A DNA stretch of 64,000 bases from CBDATA01 sp965202845 (GTDB lineage Bacteria; Acidobacteriota; Vicinamibacteria; Marinacidobacterales; Marinacidobacteraceae), in assembly GCA_965202845.1 (NCBI GenBank), contig OZ241856.1, positions 1,736,001 through 1,800,000 on the forward strand. Reading direction: 5' to 3'. A program made the position numbers and the translations under genes. The notes under the pieces are model-generated. The model saw nothing but the letters and a program-made list of their open reading frames with translations. It searched no databases and was not told the DNA's origin. Of the stretch, positions 56,648 to 64,000 are shown piece after piece; within the stretch, counting starts at the first letter, position 1; every line of letters starts with the position of its first letter.

Positions 56648-57226
56648 TCAGGATTCTCCGCGCCGCACGCAGCGACGCCGGGTGACGCCCGGATCGGTCG
56701 GATCGGGCAGCAGCGGACCGGATCGCCAGCGGGAAGGGTCCACCGCCGGGAACCGCGCCACCGTCTCCCCGGGCGCGACCGGGACCGGGTCGGGAATGTG
56801 GGTGATGTCGAGAAAGTCGGCGCGCTTCATGGCCTCCCGGTAGACGCGCGAGCCGCCGAGGAACCAGACGTCCTCGCCGGAGGCGGCGGCGAGCGCCGCT
56901 TCCAGCGAGCCGAAGCATTGGGCGCCGGGAAGCTCCCGGCTGGTGAGCACGAAATTCCGCCGCCCGGGCACCGGCCGGCGGGGCATGTCCTCCCACGAAA
57001 GACGCCCGAGGATGATGACGCTCGCCCGGGTCAGCCGCCAGAGCCGCTTCACATCGGGCGGATGGCGCCAGGGGATGCGCCCGTCCACCCCGATGATGTC
57101 CCCTTCGGCGACCGCGACGATGCTCGCCCGGAACGGCGAAACCGGCGAAATCGGGGGCAGCACATCGGGGTCCTCCAGAAACTCCTCGACCGAGGCGGCG
57201 CGTTTCGGCCTGGGGCGCGACGGCAT
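56648..57226 (-). CDS. folA: dihydrofolate reductase
   Basis: Reduces dihydrofolate to tetrahydrofolate with NADPH. 192 residues, with IVAVAEGDIIGVDGRIPW at 35-52, PPDVKRLWRLT (acidic residue near the active site), VIILGRLSWEDMP and VWFLGGSRVY near 120. The first 33 residues (Pro/Arg-rich) are an N-terminal extension not found in most FolA; no other start exists before the core, and the start overlaps thyA stop by one base (TGATG). Thymidylate synthase next door makes the dihydrofolate that this enzyme recycles. Confidence 0.92.
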   Translation of the reverse strand: MPSRPRPKRAASVEEFLEDPDVLPPISPVSPFRASIVAVAEGDIIGVDGRIPWRHPPDVKRLWRLTRASVIILGRLSWEDMPRRPVPGRRNFVLTSRELPGAQCFGSLEAALAAASGEDVWFLGGSRVYREAMKRADFLDITHIPDPVPVAPGETVARFPAVDPSRWRSGPLLPDPTDPGVTRRRCVRRGES

Positions 57227-58095
57227 CAGACGGCGACCCGGAAGCGGATTTCCGGATGCGGGTCGTACCCCTCGATCCGGAAGTGGGAAAGGATCTCCGC
57301 GGCGCTTCCGCCCAGCACCGAGAGCGCGCCGTCGAGCGAGTCCCGGACCGTTTCGGAGAGCGCGATCCGGGGCAGCGGGCGCGGTTCCCGGAGCAGCTGC
57401 TCCCGCAGGCCGGGGAGGTGGTCGTACTCCGCGTTCGAGCCGTCGGCGCCCTTTGTGTAGACGTGGCCGTCGACCAGGGTGACGCCGAAACGGCCGGGGC
57501 GCATCCCGGCCCAGGCCGCGAACAGGTGGAGCAGCAGCGAGTAGCCGGCGATGTTGTAGGGCAGGCCAAGCGCGATGTCGCAACTCCGCATGGTGAGATG
57601 GAGGTCCAGCCGCCAGCCTTCCGGACTCGGAGTTCCGTGGAGGACGAACACGAAATGGCACGGAGGAAGCGCGCTCGAGTGGGCGTTTTCCGGGGACCAG
57701 GCGCTCACCACCAGCCGCCGGGAGGCCGGGTTCCGGCGCAGCTCTTCGATCACCCAGCGGATCTGATCGCGCGGCCCCTCCGGTCCCGGATGCCGCCGCC
57801 AGAGGTTCCCGTAGGGGCTCGGCACCCGGAGCGACCGGGGATCGGCCCACGGGTCCCAGAACCGGCACCCGTGGCGGCGGAGGAGACCGATGTCCGGCTC
57901 CCCGGAGAGGAACCAGAGATTCTCGATGACGATGTTCTTCCAGCTCACCCGCTTGGTGGTGAGCAGGGGGAACCCGTCGTCCATCGAGGCGCCCAGATGC
58001 GCATGGAAGCAGGAGAGGGTGTCCACCCCGGTGCGGTTCGGCCGGCGGACCCCCTCATCGAGAACCTGCCGGACCAGGTCCAGATACGCCCGCAT
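57226..58095 (-). CDS. thyA: thymidylate synthase
   Basis: Methylates dUMP to dTMP using methylene-THF. 289 residues. Catalytic C146 in SALPPCHFVF, RTGVDTLSCF (folate loop), LRRHGCRFWDPWAD, MRSCDIALGLPYNIA and DGHVYTKGA are visible. The ATG is directly after the class V PLP gene stop (TGAATG), and its stop overlaps folA. A thyA-folA pair is a common arrangement. Confidence 0.96.
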   Translation of the reverse strand: MRAYLDLVRQVLDEGVRRPNRTGVDTLSCFHAHLGASMDDGFPLLTTKRVSWKNIVIENLWFLSGEPDIGLLRRHGCRFWDPWADPRSLRVPSPYGNLWRRHPGPEGPRDQIRWVIEELRRNPASRRLVVSAWSPENAHSSALPPCHFVFVLHGTPSPEGWRLDLHLTMRSCDIALGLPYNIAGYSLLLHLFAAWAGMRPGRFGVTLVDGHVYTKGADGSNAEYDHLPGLREQLLREPRPLPRIALSETVRDSLDGALSVLGGSAAEILSHFRIEGYDPHPEIRFRVAV

Positions 58096-59232
58096 TCAAT
58101 GCAGCAGATCGCGCAGCGCGCCGAGGAAACGGGTTTCGTCCTCGTCGTCGTTGTAGAGGTGGGGAGTGACCCGCAGCGTGTCCCCCCGAACGCTCACGTG
58201 GATCTGGCGGGATGCGAGTCCGTCCCGGACCCGGATCGGGTCCGTGCCTTCGGGAAGCGCGAGGGCGAGGTAGTGGGGGGCGCGGGTCGCCGCCGGAATC
58301 CGGCAGCCGAGCTTGACGGCGTCCTCCCCCAGCCGGGCGGTGCGGGCGCCGAGCGTCTCGGCGATGCGGGACGGCCCCCATTCCCGCACCTGGCGCACTC
58401 CGGCGAGCGCCGCCGGAACCAGCGCGAAATTGGAGCGCTCGCCGGCGTCGAACCCCGCCCCGCCCGGCAGCCGGTCGTCGGTGTAGTCCACCAGCCGGGC
58501 GAAGAACCGGGCGTTCGCCCGCTGGATCCAGTTCTCCTCCAGCGGAACCACCCCGTCCGCGCTGCCCAGGATCAGGTAGCCGACCGAATAGGGACCCATG
58601 AGCCACTTGTAGCAGGCCCCGGCCACGAAGTCGGGACGAACCGCCCGCAGGTCCGGGTCCATGACCCCCGCCGACTGGGTGAGGTCCAGAACCAGCGCCG
58701 CGCCCGCTTGCCGCGCCGCCTCGCCGATCCGTTCCAGGTCGAACACCCCGCCGTCGGTCCAGTGCACCTGGGGAAGCGCCACCGCCGCCACCCGCTCGTC
58801 GAGCACGGCGAGCGCCGCCCCGGTCCAGTCCCCGTCGGCGGGACGCTCCACCATGCGGAGCTCGGCGCCCTTCCGGCGGGCGAGCTCCATCCACGGATAC
58901 ACATTCGAGGGAAACTGGTCCCGGGCGACCAGGATGCGCTGTCCCGGCCCCACCTTGAGGTTCGCCGCCGCGAACGAGATTCCGTAGCTCGCCGAGGGGG
59001 TCAGAACCACCGCTTCGGGGGCGACGCCGAAAAGCGCGGCGATGCTCGCCCGGAGCGCCTCCGAATCGTCGAAGAAGTCGGAAACCCCGATCTCCCAGGG
59101 ACGACGCTTCCGCGCCCAGGCCGCCGCCCCCGCCTCCAGAACCCGCAGCGAAAGCGGGGACATGTAGGCGCAGTTGAAGTAGGCGACGTCCCGCGGAATG
59201 TCGAATTCGCTCCGTTGGGAGGGGAGGATCAT
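58096..59232 (-). CDS. class V aminotransferase-fold PLP enzyme (kynureninase/cysteine desulphurase-like)
   Basis: 378 residues. PLP site D183-L-T-Q and K209 in AGACYKWLMGPYS, plus the CAYMSPLS opening that resembles kynureninase-like members. The specific reaction is not clear. It starts with ATG at 59232, overlapping the creatininase-like gene (ATGA), and is followed by thyA with no gap. Confidence 0.9.
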   Translation of the reverse strand: MILPSQRSEFDIPRDVAYFNCAYMSPLSLRVLEAGAAAWARKRRPWEIGVSDFFDDSEALRASIAALFGVAPEAVVLTPSASYGISFAAANLKVGPGQRILVARDQFPSNVYPWMELARRKGAELRMVERPADGDWTGAALAVLDERVAAVALPQVHWTDGGVFDLERIGEAARQAGAALVLDLTQSAGVMDPDLRAVRPDFVAGACYKWLMGPYSVGYLILGSADGVVPLEENWIQRANARFFARLVDYTDDRLPGGAGFDAGERSNFALVPAALAGVRQVREWGPSRIAETLGARTARLGEDAVKLGCRIPAATRAPHYLALALPEGTDPIRVRDGLASRQIHVSVRGDTLRVTPHLYNDDEDETRFLGALRDLLH

Positions 59233-60056
59233 CGCCGGTCGGCCAGCATCTCCCGCACCTTGCGAACGGTGGTCTCTACCTTGAAGCGCATCCCCCGTTC
59301 CCCCAGTTCGGGGGACGCCAGGGTCGGGTCGCCGCGAACCCCGGAACCCTCGAAGCCGCCGTCCTTGACCCGCGCCTCCGGGCGAATCTGGTCCGGGTCC
59401 ACGAACCAGAGCTGGCTGGTGTCGGTGATGCCGGCGTGGCTTCCGATGTCGTCATCGGAGAACCCCTGCTCCCGGAGCCACTCCCCGAAGCCGTTGCCCC
59501 GGTAGTAGTCGGACACGTAGAGCGCCCGCGCCGCATGCCCCGCCGCCTCCCATTCGGCGTTCAGCATCTCCGCCACCTCCGCCATCCCGCGCTGGTTCCC
59601 TCCGCTGTCGCCGATGAGGATGATGTTCCGGAAGTCGTGGAGCGCGAAGCTTCGGGCGGTGAACTCGAGGAGCGCCTTGAAGTGCTCCTGCGGGAGGGTG
59701 ATCGCGCCCGGGTAGCGCATGTGGCCGGTCGGCGGATCGAGTCCGCCTTCGGGGACGTAGGCGATCACCGGCGCCACCAGAGTGTTCCCCAGCTCGCGGG
59801 CGATCCGCTCGGCGGCGTGGCGGATGATGAAGTTGTGCTTGCCGAGAACCATGTGGGGACCGTTCTGTTCGGTTCCACCGGTCGCCACGATCACCGAATC
59901 GGTTCCGGCGCGGACCCGCGCTCCCACCTCGGTCCAGGTCAGCTCCTCGACGAAGACGGTGTCGGGACCGAGGCTCGCGCCTTCGGGAGCGGCGACGATC
60001 TGGGCGCTTGCCGCCGCCGGGCCGGCAAGAAGAAGAACAAGGGCGATTCGGGTCAT
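59229..60056 (-). CDS. creatininase-family protein with signal peptide
   Basis: 275 residues. Signal peptide MTRIALVLLLAGPAAASAQ, then a creatininase fold. The usual metal motif E-Q-H-G-x-H is E-Q-N-G-P-H here (GGTEQNGPHMVLGKHN), and a downstream GDSGGNQRGM replaces the usual GNGGN. Creatininase-family enzymes are amide hydrolases, but this branch with a signal and changed ligands has no known substrate. Overlaps the MATE gene stop (ATGA) and the class V gene start. Confidence 0.88.
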   Translation of the reverse strand: MTRIALVLLLAGPAAASAQIVAAPEGASLGPDTVFVEELTWTEVGARVRAGTDSVIVATGGTEQNGPHMVLGKHNFIIRHAAERIARELGNTLVAPVIAYVPEGGLDPPTGHMRYPGAITLPQEHFKALLEFTARSFALHDFRNIILIGDSGGNQRGMAEVAEMLNAEWEAAGHAARALYVSDYYRGNGFGEWLREQGFSDDDIGSHAGITDTSQLWFVDPDQIRPEARVKDGGFEGSGVRGDPTLASPELGERGMRFKVETTVRKVREMLADRR

Positions 60057-61378
60057 GGCGATGCCGGATCGTACCGGAACCCCCGCACGATCGGCCCCGC
60101 CCAGAAATAGAGCGCCAGCAGGTCCACTCCGCGCGAGAGCACCGTCGCCCACGAGGCGGCGAGGACGCCGATCATCGCGACCGGCTCGGCGATCAGCGCG
60201 TACATGATGGCGGACACCGAAAGCGTTTCGATGATGCCCGCCCAGGTGATCGCGTCGGTCTTTCCGCTCCAGACCAGCAGCGCCCGGCAGAAGGCGAGCA
60301 GCACCGAGAGCAGCGGCATGGCCACCACGATCGCGAGCGCCGGGATCGAGAGCGCGGCGAGCTCGGGAGTGAGGCTCGCCACCCGCTCGAACCAGATGCC
60401 GGCCAGCGGGGTGAACGCGATCAGCGCCTGGAGCGCGGTGGCCGCCAGGCCGAGCCGGATCGCGAACCGCAAAAGCGTTCGACAGCGCTCGCGGCTGCCG
60501 TCCAGACAGGCGATCGCCACCTCCTGGAACGAGAGGCCCATGCTGCGGAACACGAAGGAGAGGGCGGCGACCACCGGGTAGGTGGCGAGCGACTCCAGCG
60601 CCAGCCGCGAATGGCTCAGGAACAGGTTGATGAGCGGATGGATGCCGAGCGCGATCACCGAACTCACCAGCAGCGGGATGTAGAACCGGAGGAACCGGGG
60701 AAGGGTCAGCGGCTCGCCGCCGCCCGGCTTTTGCATCAGGCTCCGGACGCAGTCGGTCGCCATGATCCGGGTGACGATCGCCTCGAGGACCACCGCCACC
60801 GAGAGCGCCGCCGCCCCGGTCACCGCTCCGGGGACCGGCGTGAAGGAGAGCGCCGCCGCCGTCGCCCCCATCCCGCCCAGCCGGATCATCGTCCCGTAGG
60901 CCACCCGCCGGGTGTGGCCGTGGTTGATCATGATGCCCTGGTAGAAACGCCGGTGACCGATGGCGGCCGGCCACGGCAGCAGCACCAGCAGGGCGATGCG
61001 GCTCAGGTGGGAGACATCCGGGTCCACGTCCATGAGGATCCCGGTGGCCAGCGGATAGAGCGGGGTGAGCACCCAGAGCAGCGTCGCCGCAGTGAGCAGG
61101 ATGTTCAGCCCCATCACATACCGGCGCATGCGGAGGAAGGCGTCCCGATCCCGGCAGAGCGCGGTGGACGCGCTCAGGATCATGATGATCGGCGCCTCCA
61201 GCAGGAGCGCGAAGGCGAACGCCACCCCGTAGGCGGCCAGGTTCACCGTCGCGTCCGGGAGCCGGGCCACGATGGCCGCCACCAGCAGTCCCTCCATCGA
61301 CATCATGAACCAGGTGGCGCCCATCGGGACCCAGAGGCGGAACAGCCGCCCCATGGTGAGCGGGGCGGCGGACGTCAC
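60053..61378 (-). CDS. MATE-superfamily transporter / flippase-like membrane protein
   Basis: 441 residues, about twelve hydrophobic segments (for example VPMGATWFMMSMEGLLVAAIVA, LLVLLPWPAAIGHRRFYQGIMI, FYIPLLVSSVIALGIHPLINLFL). Layout fits the MATE/MurJ/polysaccharide-export group; which substrate is unclear. The start is the GTG at 61378, in GTGA overlap with hemW; the long Arg/Pro-rich extension upstream in the same frame lies inside hemW and is not coding. Confidence 0.83.
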   Translation of the reverse strand: MTSAAPLTMGRLFRLWVPMGATWFMMSMEGLLVAAIVARLPDATVNLAAYGVAFAFALLLEAPIIMILSASTALCRDRDAFLRMRRYVMGLNILLTAATLLWVLTPLYPLATGILMDVDPDVSHLSRIALLVLLPWPAAIGHRRFYQGIMINHGHTRRVAYGTMIRLGGMGATAAALSFTPVPGAVTGAAALSVAVVLEAIVTRIMATDCVRSLMQKPGGGEPLTLPRFLRFYIPLLVSSVIALGIHPLINLFLSHSRLALESLATYPVVAALSFVFRSMGLSFQEVAIACLDGSRERCRTLLRFAIRLGLAATALQALIAFTPLAGIWFERVASLTPELAALSIPALAIVVAMPLLSVLLAFCRALLVWSGKTDAITWAGIIETLSVSAIMYALIAEPVAMIGVLAASWATVLSRGVDLLALYFWAGPIVRGFRYDPASP

Positions 61379-62535
61379 GGCCGAACCTCGTCGAGGCGGA
61401 AGTCGCGCGCCAGCGCGTCGGCGACCGAAAGCCCGGCGAGGGTGGGGCGGACCCGCCGGGGCGGAGCGACCCGCACCAGACCGCGCTCCTCCCACCCGGC
61501 CAGCCGGTTCCGGTTGGCGGCCACCGCGTCCTCGCCGTAGCGTCCGGCGAAGCCATCCAGGTCCAGCCCGGAAACGGTGCGAAACCCCAGAAACACCTCT
61601 TCGAGCGCCCGCTGCCGACGGCCCAGCGATTCCCTTCCCGCCGCCGGAAGCTCCCCGCGGCGGAGCGCCTCCCTCCAGGCGTCCTCGCTCCGGTGGTTCC
61701 AGGAGCGGATCCCGGCGACCGGATCGAACGAGTGGGCCGACGGGCCGACGCCGGTGTACGGCGCCTGCCGCCAGTACTTCCGGTTGTGCCGCGACCTGTG
61801 CTCCGCGCTGCGGGCGAAGTTGCTGACCTCGTAGGCGGCGAAGCCCTCCGCCTCGAGGGTTTCGTGCGCCGCCCGGAAGAGTCCCCCCTCCCCCGACGCC
61901 TCCGCGGTCAGGGTCTCGCCGCCGGAGGCCCGGCGGGAGAACGGCGTGCCCGGCTCCACCGCCAGTTCGTAGGCCGAAAGGTGGACGACTCCGGGGAGGC
62001 GGGCCGCTTCCCGGAGCTCGGCGGCCAGTCCCTCCGCGGTCTGCCCCCGGGTCCCGTAGATGATGTCGAGCGAGATCCAGGGAATCCCGGCCGCCTCCAG
62101 CCAGGAGACGGCGGCGCGGACGTCGGCGTGGCGGTGACGCCGCCCCAGAAAGCGCAACCGGTCGTCATGGAGCGCCTGCGCGCCCAGACTCACTCCCGAA
62201 ATCCCGGCCCGCTTCCACGCCCGGGCGGCGTCCGGCGTCACGTCCTCCGGGTTCGCCTCCAGGGTCGTCAAGGCGTCGGGGAGAACGTGGACGCGCTCGA
62301 CCGCGGCGGCGATCCACTCTCCGAGAAGCGCCGGCGGGGCCAGGGACGGCGTGCCGCCGCCGAAATAGAGGGTGTCCGCCCGCGCCGGAGGGCGCAGCGT
62401 CATGTCCTCGAGGAGCGCCGCGCCGAACCGCTCGAAACGGCCGGCGGCGGCTCGGGTCACCGCGAAGTCGCAGTAAGGGCAGATGCGACTGCAGAAGGGG
62501 ACGTGCGCGTAGAAACCGGGACGCTCCCGGCTCAT
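61375..62535 (-). CDS. hemW: HemW-like radical SAM protein (coproporphyrinogen III oxidase-like, haem chaperone)
   Basis: 386 residues. The radical SAM cluster motif is C15-x3-C19-x2-C22 (FCSRICPYCDF), followed by YFGGGTPSLAPP and SLGAQALHDDRLRFLGRRH. HemW inserts haem into respiratory enzymes and is often beside lepA, as here. The start is the ATG at 62535, in ATGA overlap with lepA. A 46-residue open extension upstream is within lepA. Confidence 0.92.
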   Translation of the reverse strand: MSRERPGFYAHVPFCSRICPYCDFAVTRAAAGRFERFGAALLEDMTLRPPARADTLYFGGGTPSLAPPALLGEWIAAAVERVHVLPDALTTLEANPEDVTPDAARAWKRAGISGVSLGAQALHDDRLRFLGRRHRHADVRAAVSWLEAAGIPWISLDIIYGTRGQTAEGLAAELREAARLPGVVHLSAYELAVEPGTPFSRRASGGETLTAEASGEGGLFRAAHETLEAEGFAAYEVSNFARSAEHRSRHNRKYWRQAPYTGVGPSAHSFDPVAGIRSWNHRSEDAWREALRRGELPAAGRESLGRRQRALEEVFLGFRTVSGLDLDGFAGRYGEDAVAANRNRLAGWEERGLVRVAPPRRVRPTLAGLSVADALARDFRLDEVRP

Positions 62536-64000
62536 GCGGTGGGACTCGACTTCAGCACTTCCGCGAACGCCGACTGCGGAATCTGGACGTTCCCGACCTG
62601 CTTCATGCGCTTCTTGCCTTCCTTCTGGCGTTCCAGGAGCTTCCGCTTCCGGCTCACGTCCCCGCCGTAGCACTTGGCGGTGACGTCCTTGCGGAGCGCC
62701 CGGATGTTGGTGCGGGCGATGATCGTCCCCCCGATGGCGCCCTGGATGGCGATCTTGAAGTTGTGCATCGGGATCACTTCGGCGAGCCGTTCGCAGTACC
62801 GGAGCGCCCGGGGCCGGGCCTTGTCCACGTGCACCAGCTGCGAGAGCGCGTCCACCCGCTCGCCGTTCACCAGGATGTCCACCTTGGCCAGTTTGGTGGG
62901 CCGGTAGTCGAGAAGCTCGTAGTCGTAGCTTCCGTACCCGCGGGAGACGGTCTTCAGCTTGTCGTGGAAGTCGAAGAGCACTTCGGCGAGCGGCAGCTCG
63001 GCGCGCACCTCGATGCGCTGGCTGGAGAGATAGTGCATCCGGGTGGCGCCGGCCCGGCGCTCCCGGAGAAGCTCCATGACCGGGCCGACCGCCCGCTCCG
63101 GAACCAGGATGTCGGCGCGGATCCAGGGCTCCTCGGCGCCCTGGATGCGGGCCGGGTCCGGGTAGAGCGCCGGGTTCTCGATTTCGTGCGTCTCGCCGTC
63201 GCCGGTGGTGATCCGGTAGCGCACGCTCGGCGCCGAGAGCAACAGCGAAAGCCCGTGTTCGCGCTGGAGCCGCTCCTGGACCACGTCCAGGTGCAGCAAG
63301 CCCAGGAATCCGCAGCGGAAGCCGAAGCCGAGCGCGGTGGAGGAATCCCGATCGAAGATCAGCGCCGGATCGTTGAGCGCCAGACGTTCAAGCGCCGCCT
63401 CCAGCTCCCCGTAGTCCTCGGTGGAGATCGGGTAGAGCGAGCTGAACACCACCGGTTTCGCCTCCCGGTAGCCGGGCAGCGCCTCCGGCGCCGGAGCTTC
63501 GGCGTCGGTGATCGTGTCGCCGATGGCGATGTCCCGGATATTCCGAATCCCGCAGATCGCATACCCCACCGCCCCGCAGGCGAGCTCGGGAACCACCTCG
63601 CGGCGGAGCCGGAGGAGGCCGACCTCCTCGACCGCATGGTCCTTCTCCGAATGCATCAGCCGGACCCGGGCGCCGGGGCGCATCGTTCCGTCCACCACCC
63701 GAAGGAGCAGCACCACCCCGCGGTAGGTGTCGTACTGGGCGTCAAAGACGAGCGCCCGCAACGGCGCTTCGGGGTCGCCGCCGGGCGGCGGGAACCGCTG
63801 GACGATGGCGTCGAGCACCTCGTCCACCCCGTCCCCGCGCTTCGCCGAGGCGAGGATCGCGCCGAACGGGTCCAGCCCCAGCTGCTCGTCGATCTCCTCC
63901 CGCACCCGCTCCGGGTCGGCCGCCGGCAGATCGATCTTGTTGATCACCGGCGCCACCGCCAGGTCGTACTCCAGCGCCAGGAAGTAGTTGGCCACCGTCT
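62532..64000 (-). CDS. lepA: elongation factor 4 (LepA), N-terminus outside the window
   Basis: A GTPase that back-translocates or remodels ribosomes under stress. The window ends inside the G domain: the visible part begins ETVANYFLALEYDLAVAPVINKIDLP, with the NKID guanine-specificity motif, then domains II and III, the LepA-specific C-terminal domain (HNFKIAIQGAIGGTIIARTNIRALRKDVTAKCYGGD) and the final KRKLLERQKEGKKRMKQVG. About 110 residues are missing. It heads the operon that runs to ridA. Confidence 0.96.
   Translation of the reverse strand, partial: TVANYFLALEYDLAVAPVINKIDLPAADPERVREEIDEQLGLDPFGAILASAKRGDGVDEVLDAIVQRFPPPGGDPEAPLRALVFDAQYDTYRGVVLLLRVVDGTMRPGARVRLMHSEKDHAVEEVGLLRLRREVVPELACGAVGYAICGIRNIRDIAIGDTITDAEAPAPEALPGYREAKPVVFSSLYPISTEDYGELEAALERLALNDPALIFDRDSSTALGFGFRCGFLGLLHLDVVQERLQREHGLSLLLSAPSVRYRITTGDGETHEIENPALYPDPARIQGAEEPWIRADILVPERAVGPVMELLRERRAGATRMHYLSSQRIEVRAELPLAEVLFDFHDKLKTVSRGYGSYDYELLDYRPTKLAKVDILVNGERVDALSQLVHVDKARPRALRYCERLAEVIPMHNFKIAIQGAIGGTIIARTNIRALRKDVTAKCYGGDVSRKRKLLERQKEGKKRMKQVGNVQIPQSAFAEVLKSSPTA

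Overview
The window is about 64 kb of gene-dense, very GC-rich bacterial chromosome from a diderm organism. Outer-membrane life is shown by two large TonB-dependent receptors, several lipoproteins and many signal peptides, and DapF points to a diaminopimelate cell wall. The gene set resembles Acidobacteriota: Oar-like receptors with a carboxypeptidase-regulatory plug domain, FG-GAP/ASPIC-UnbV (CRTAC1-like) proteins, Asp-box repeat proteins, exported peptidases and quinoprotein dehydrogenases. This placement comes from family resemblance only; the complete 16S and 23S genes in the window would settle it. GTG and TTG starts are common. Adjacent genes very often overlap by ATGA or GTGA.

Layout. 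1-4.5 kb: the 3' part of a class IV aminotransferase, a DoxX protein, dapF, and an oxidoreductase-SelD fusion. 4.6-10.2 kb: a plus-strand operon of a beta-lactamase-like lipoprotein, two different PQQ (quinoprotein) dehydrogenases, a second DoxX protein and an HD-domain protein. 10.2-12.4 kb: a lipoprotein and ATP-type pckA, both minus. 12.6-15.7 kb: a Tat-signal PatB-like PLP enzyme and an amidase whose Tat N-terminus lies in a separate frame. 15.8-17.2 kb: a frameshifted AlbA_2 (RecG-like) gene. 17.5-27.8 kb: a six-gene minus-strand operon (NhaC antiporter, aldo/keto reductase, CRTAC1, TPR, TonB receptor, S10 peptidase), almost entirely overlapping.

27.8-33.5 kb: one rRNA operon on the minus strand (16S, tRNA-Ile, tRNA-Ala, 23S, 5S). 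Its consensus promoter is embedded in the 3' end of tyrS. 33.4-38.7 kb: metallophosphoesterase, phosphopantetheinyl transferase, TPR, purM, purN and tyrS. 38.7-41.8 kb: a second CRTAC1 protein, divergent from an exported M24 peptidase. 41.8-42.8 kb: a D12-class adenine methyltransferase followed by what looks like a truncated partner gene, probably a decayed restriction-modification unit. 42.8-50.4 kb: a second TonB receptor, divergent from a TPR gene and an Asp-box/VPS10-like protein. 50.4-55.2 kb: a TIGR03960-type radical SAM protein and transketolase. 55.4-56.2 kb: a tandem duplication of a small membrane-anchored hendecad-repeat protein. 56.3-64 kb: an eight-gene minus-strand run reading lepA, hemW, MATE transporter, creatininase-like protein, class V PLP enzyme, thyA, folA, ridA.

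Housekeeping functions (translation, purine, folate/thymidylate, pentose phosphate, PEP) are interleaved with exported proteins. The most distinctive recurring theme is CRTAC1 + TPR + TonB receptor + exported peptidase or Asp-box protein, which appears twice and may be a surface capture and processing system. No CRISPR array, integrase or transposase was seen.
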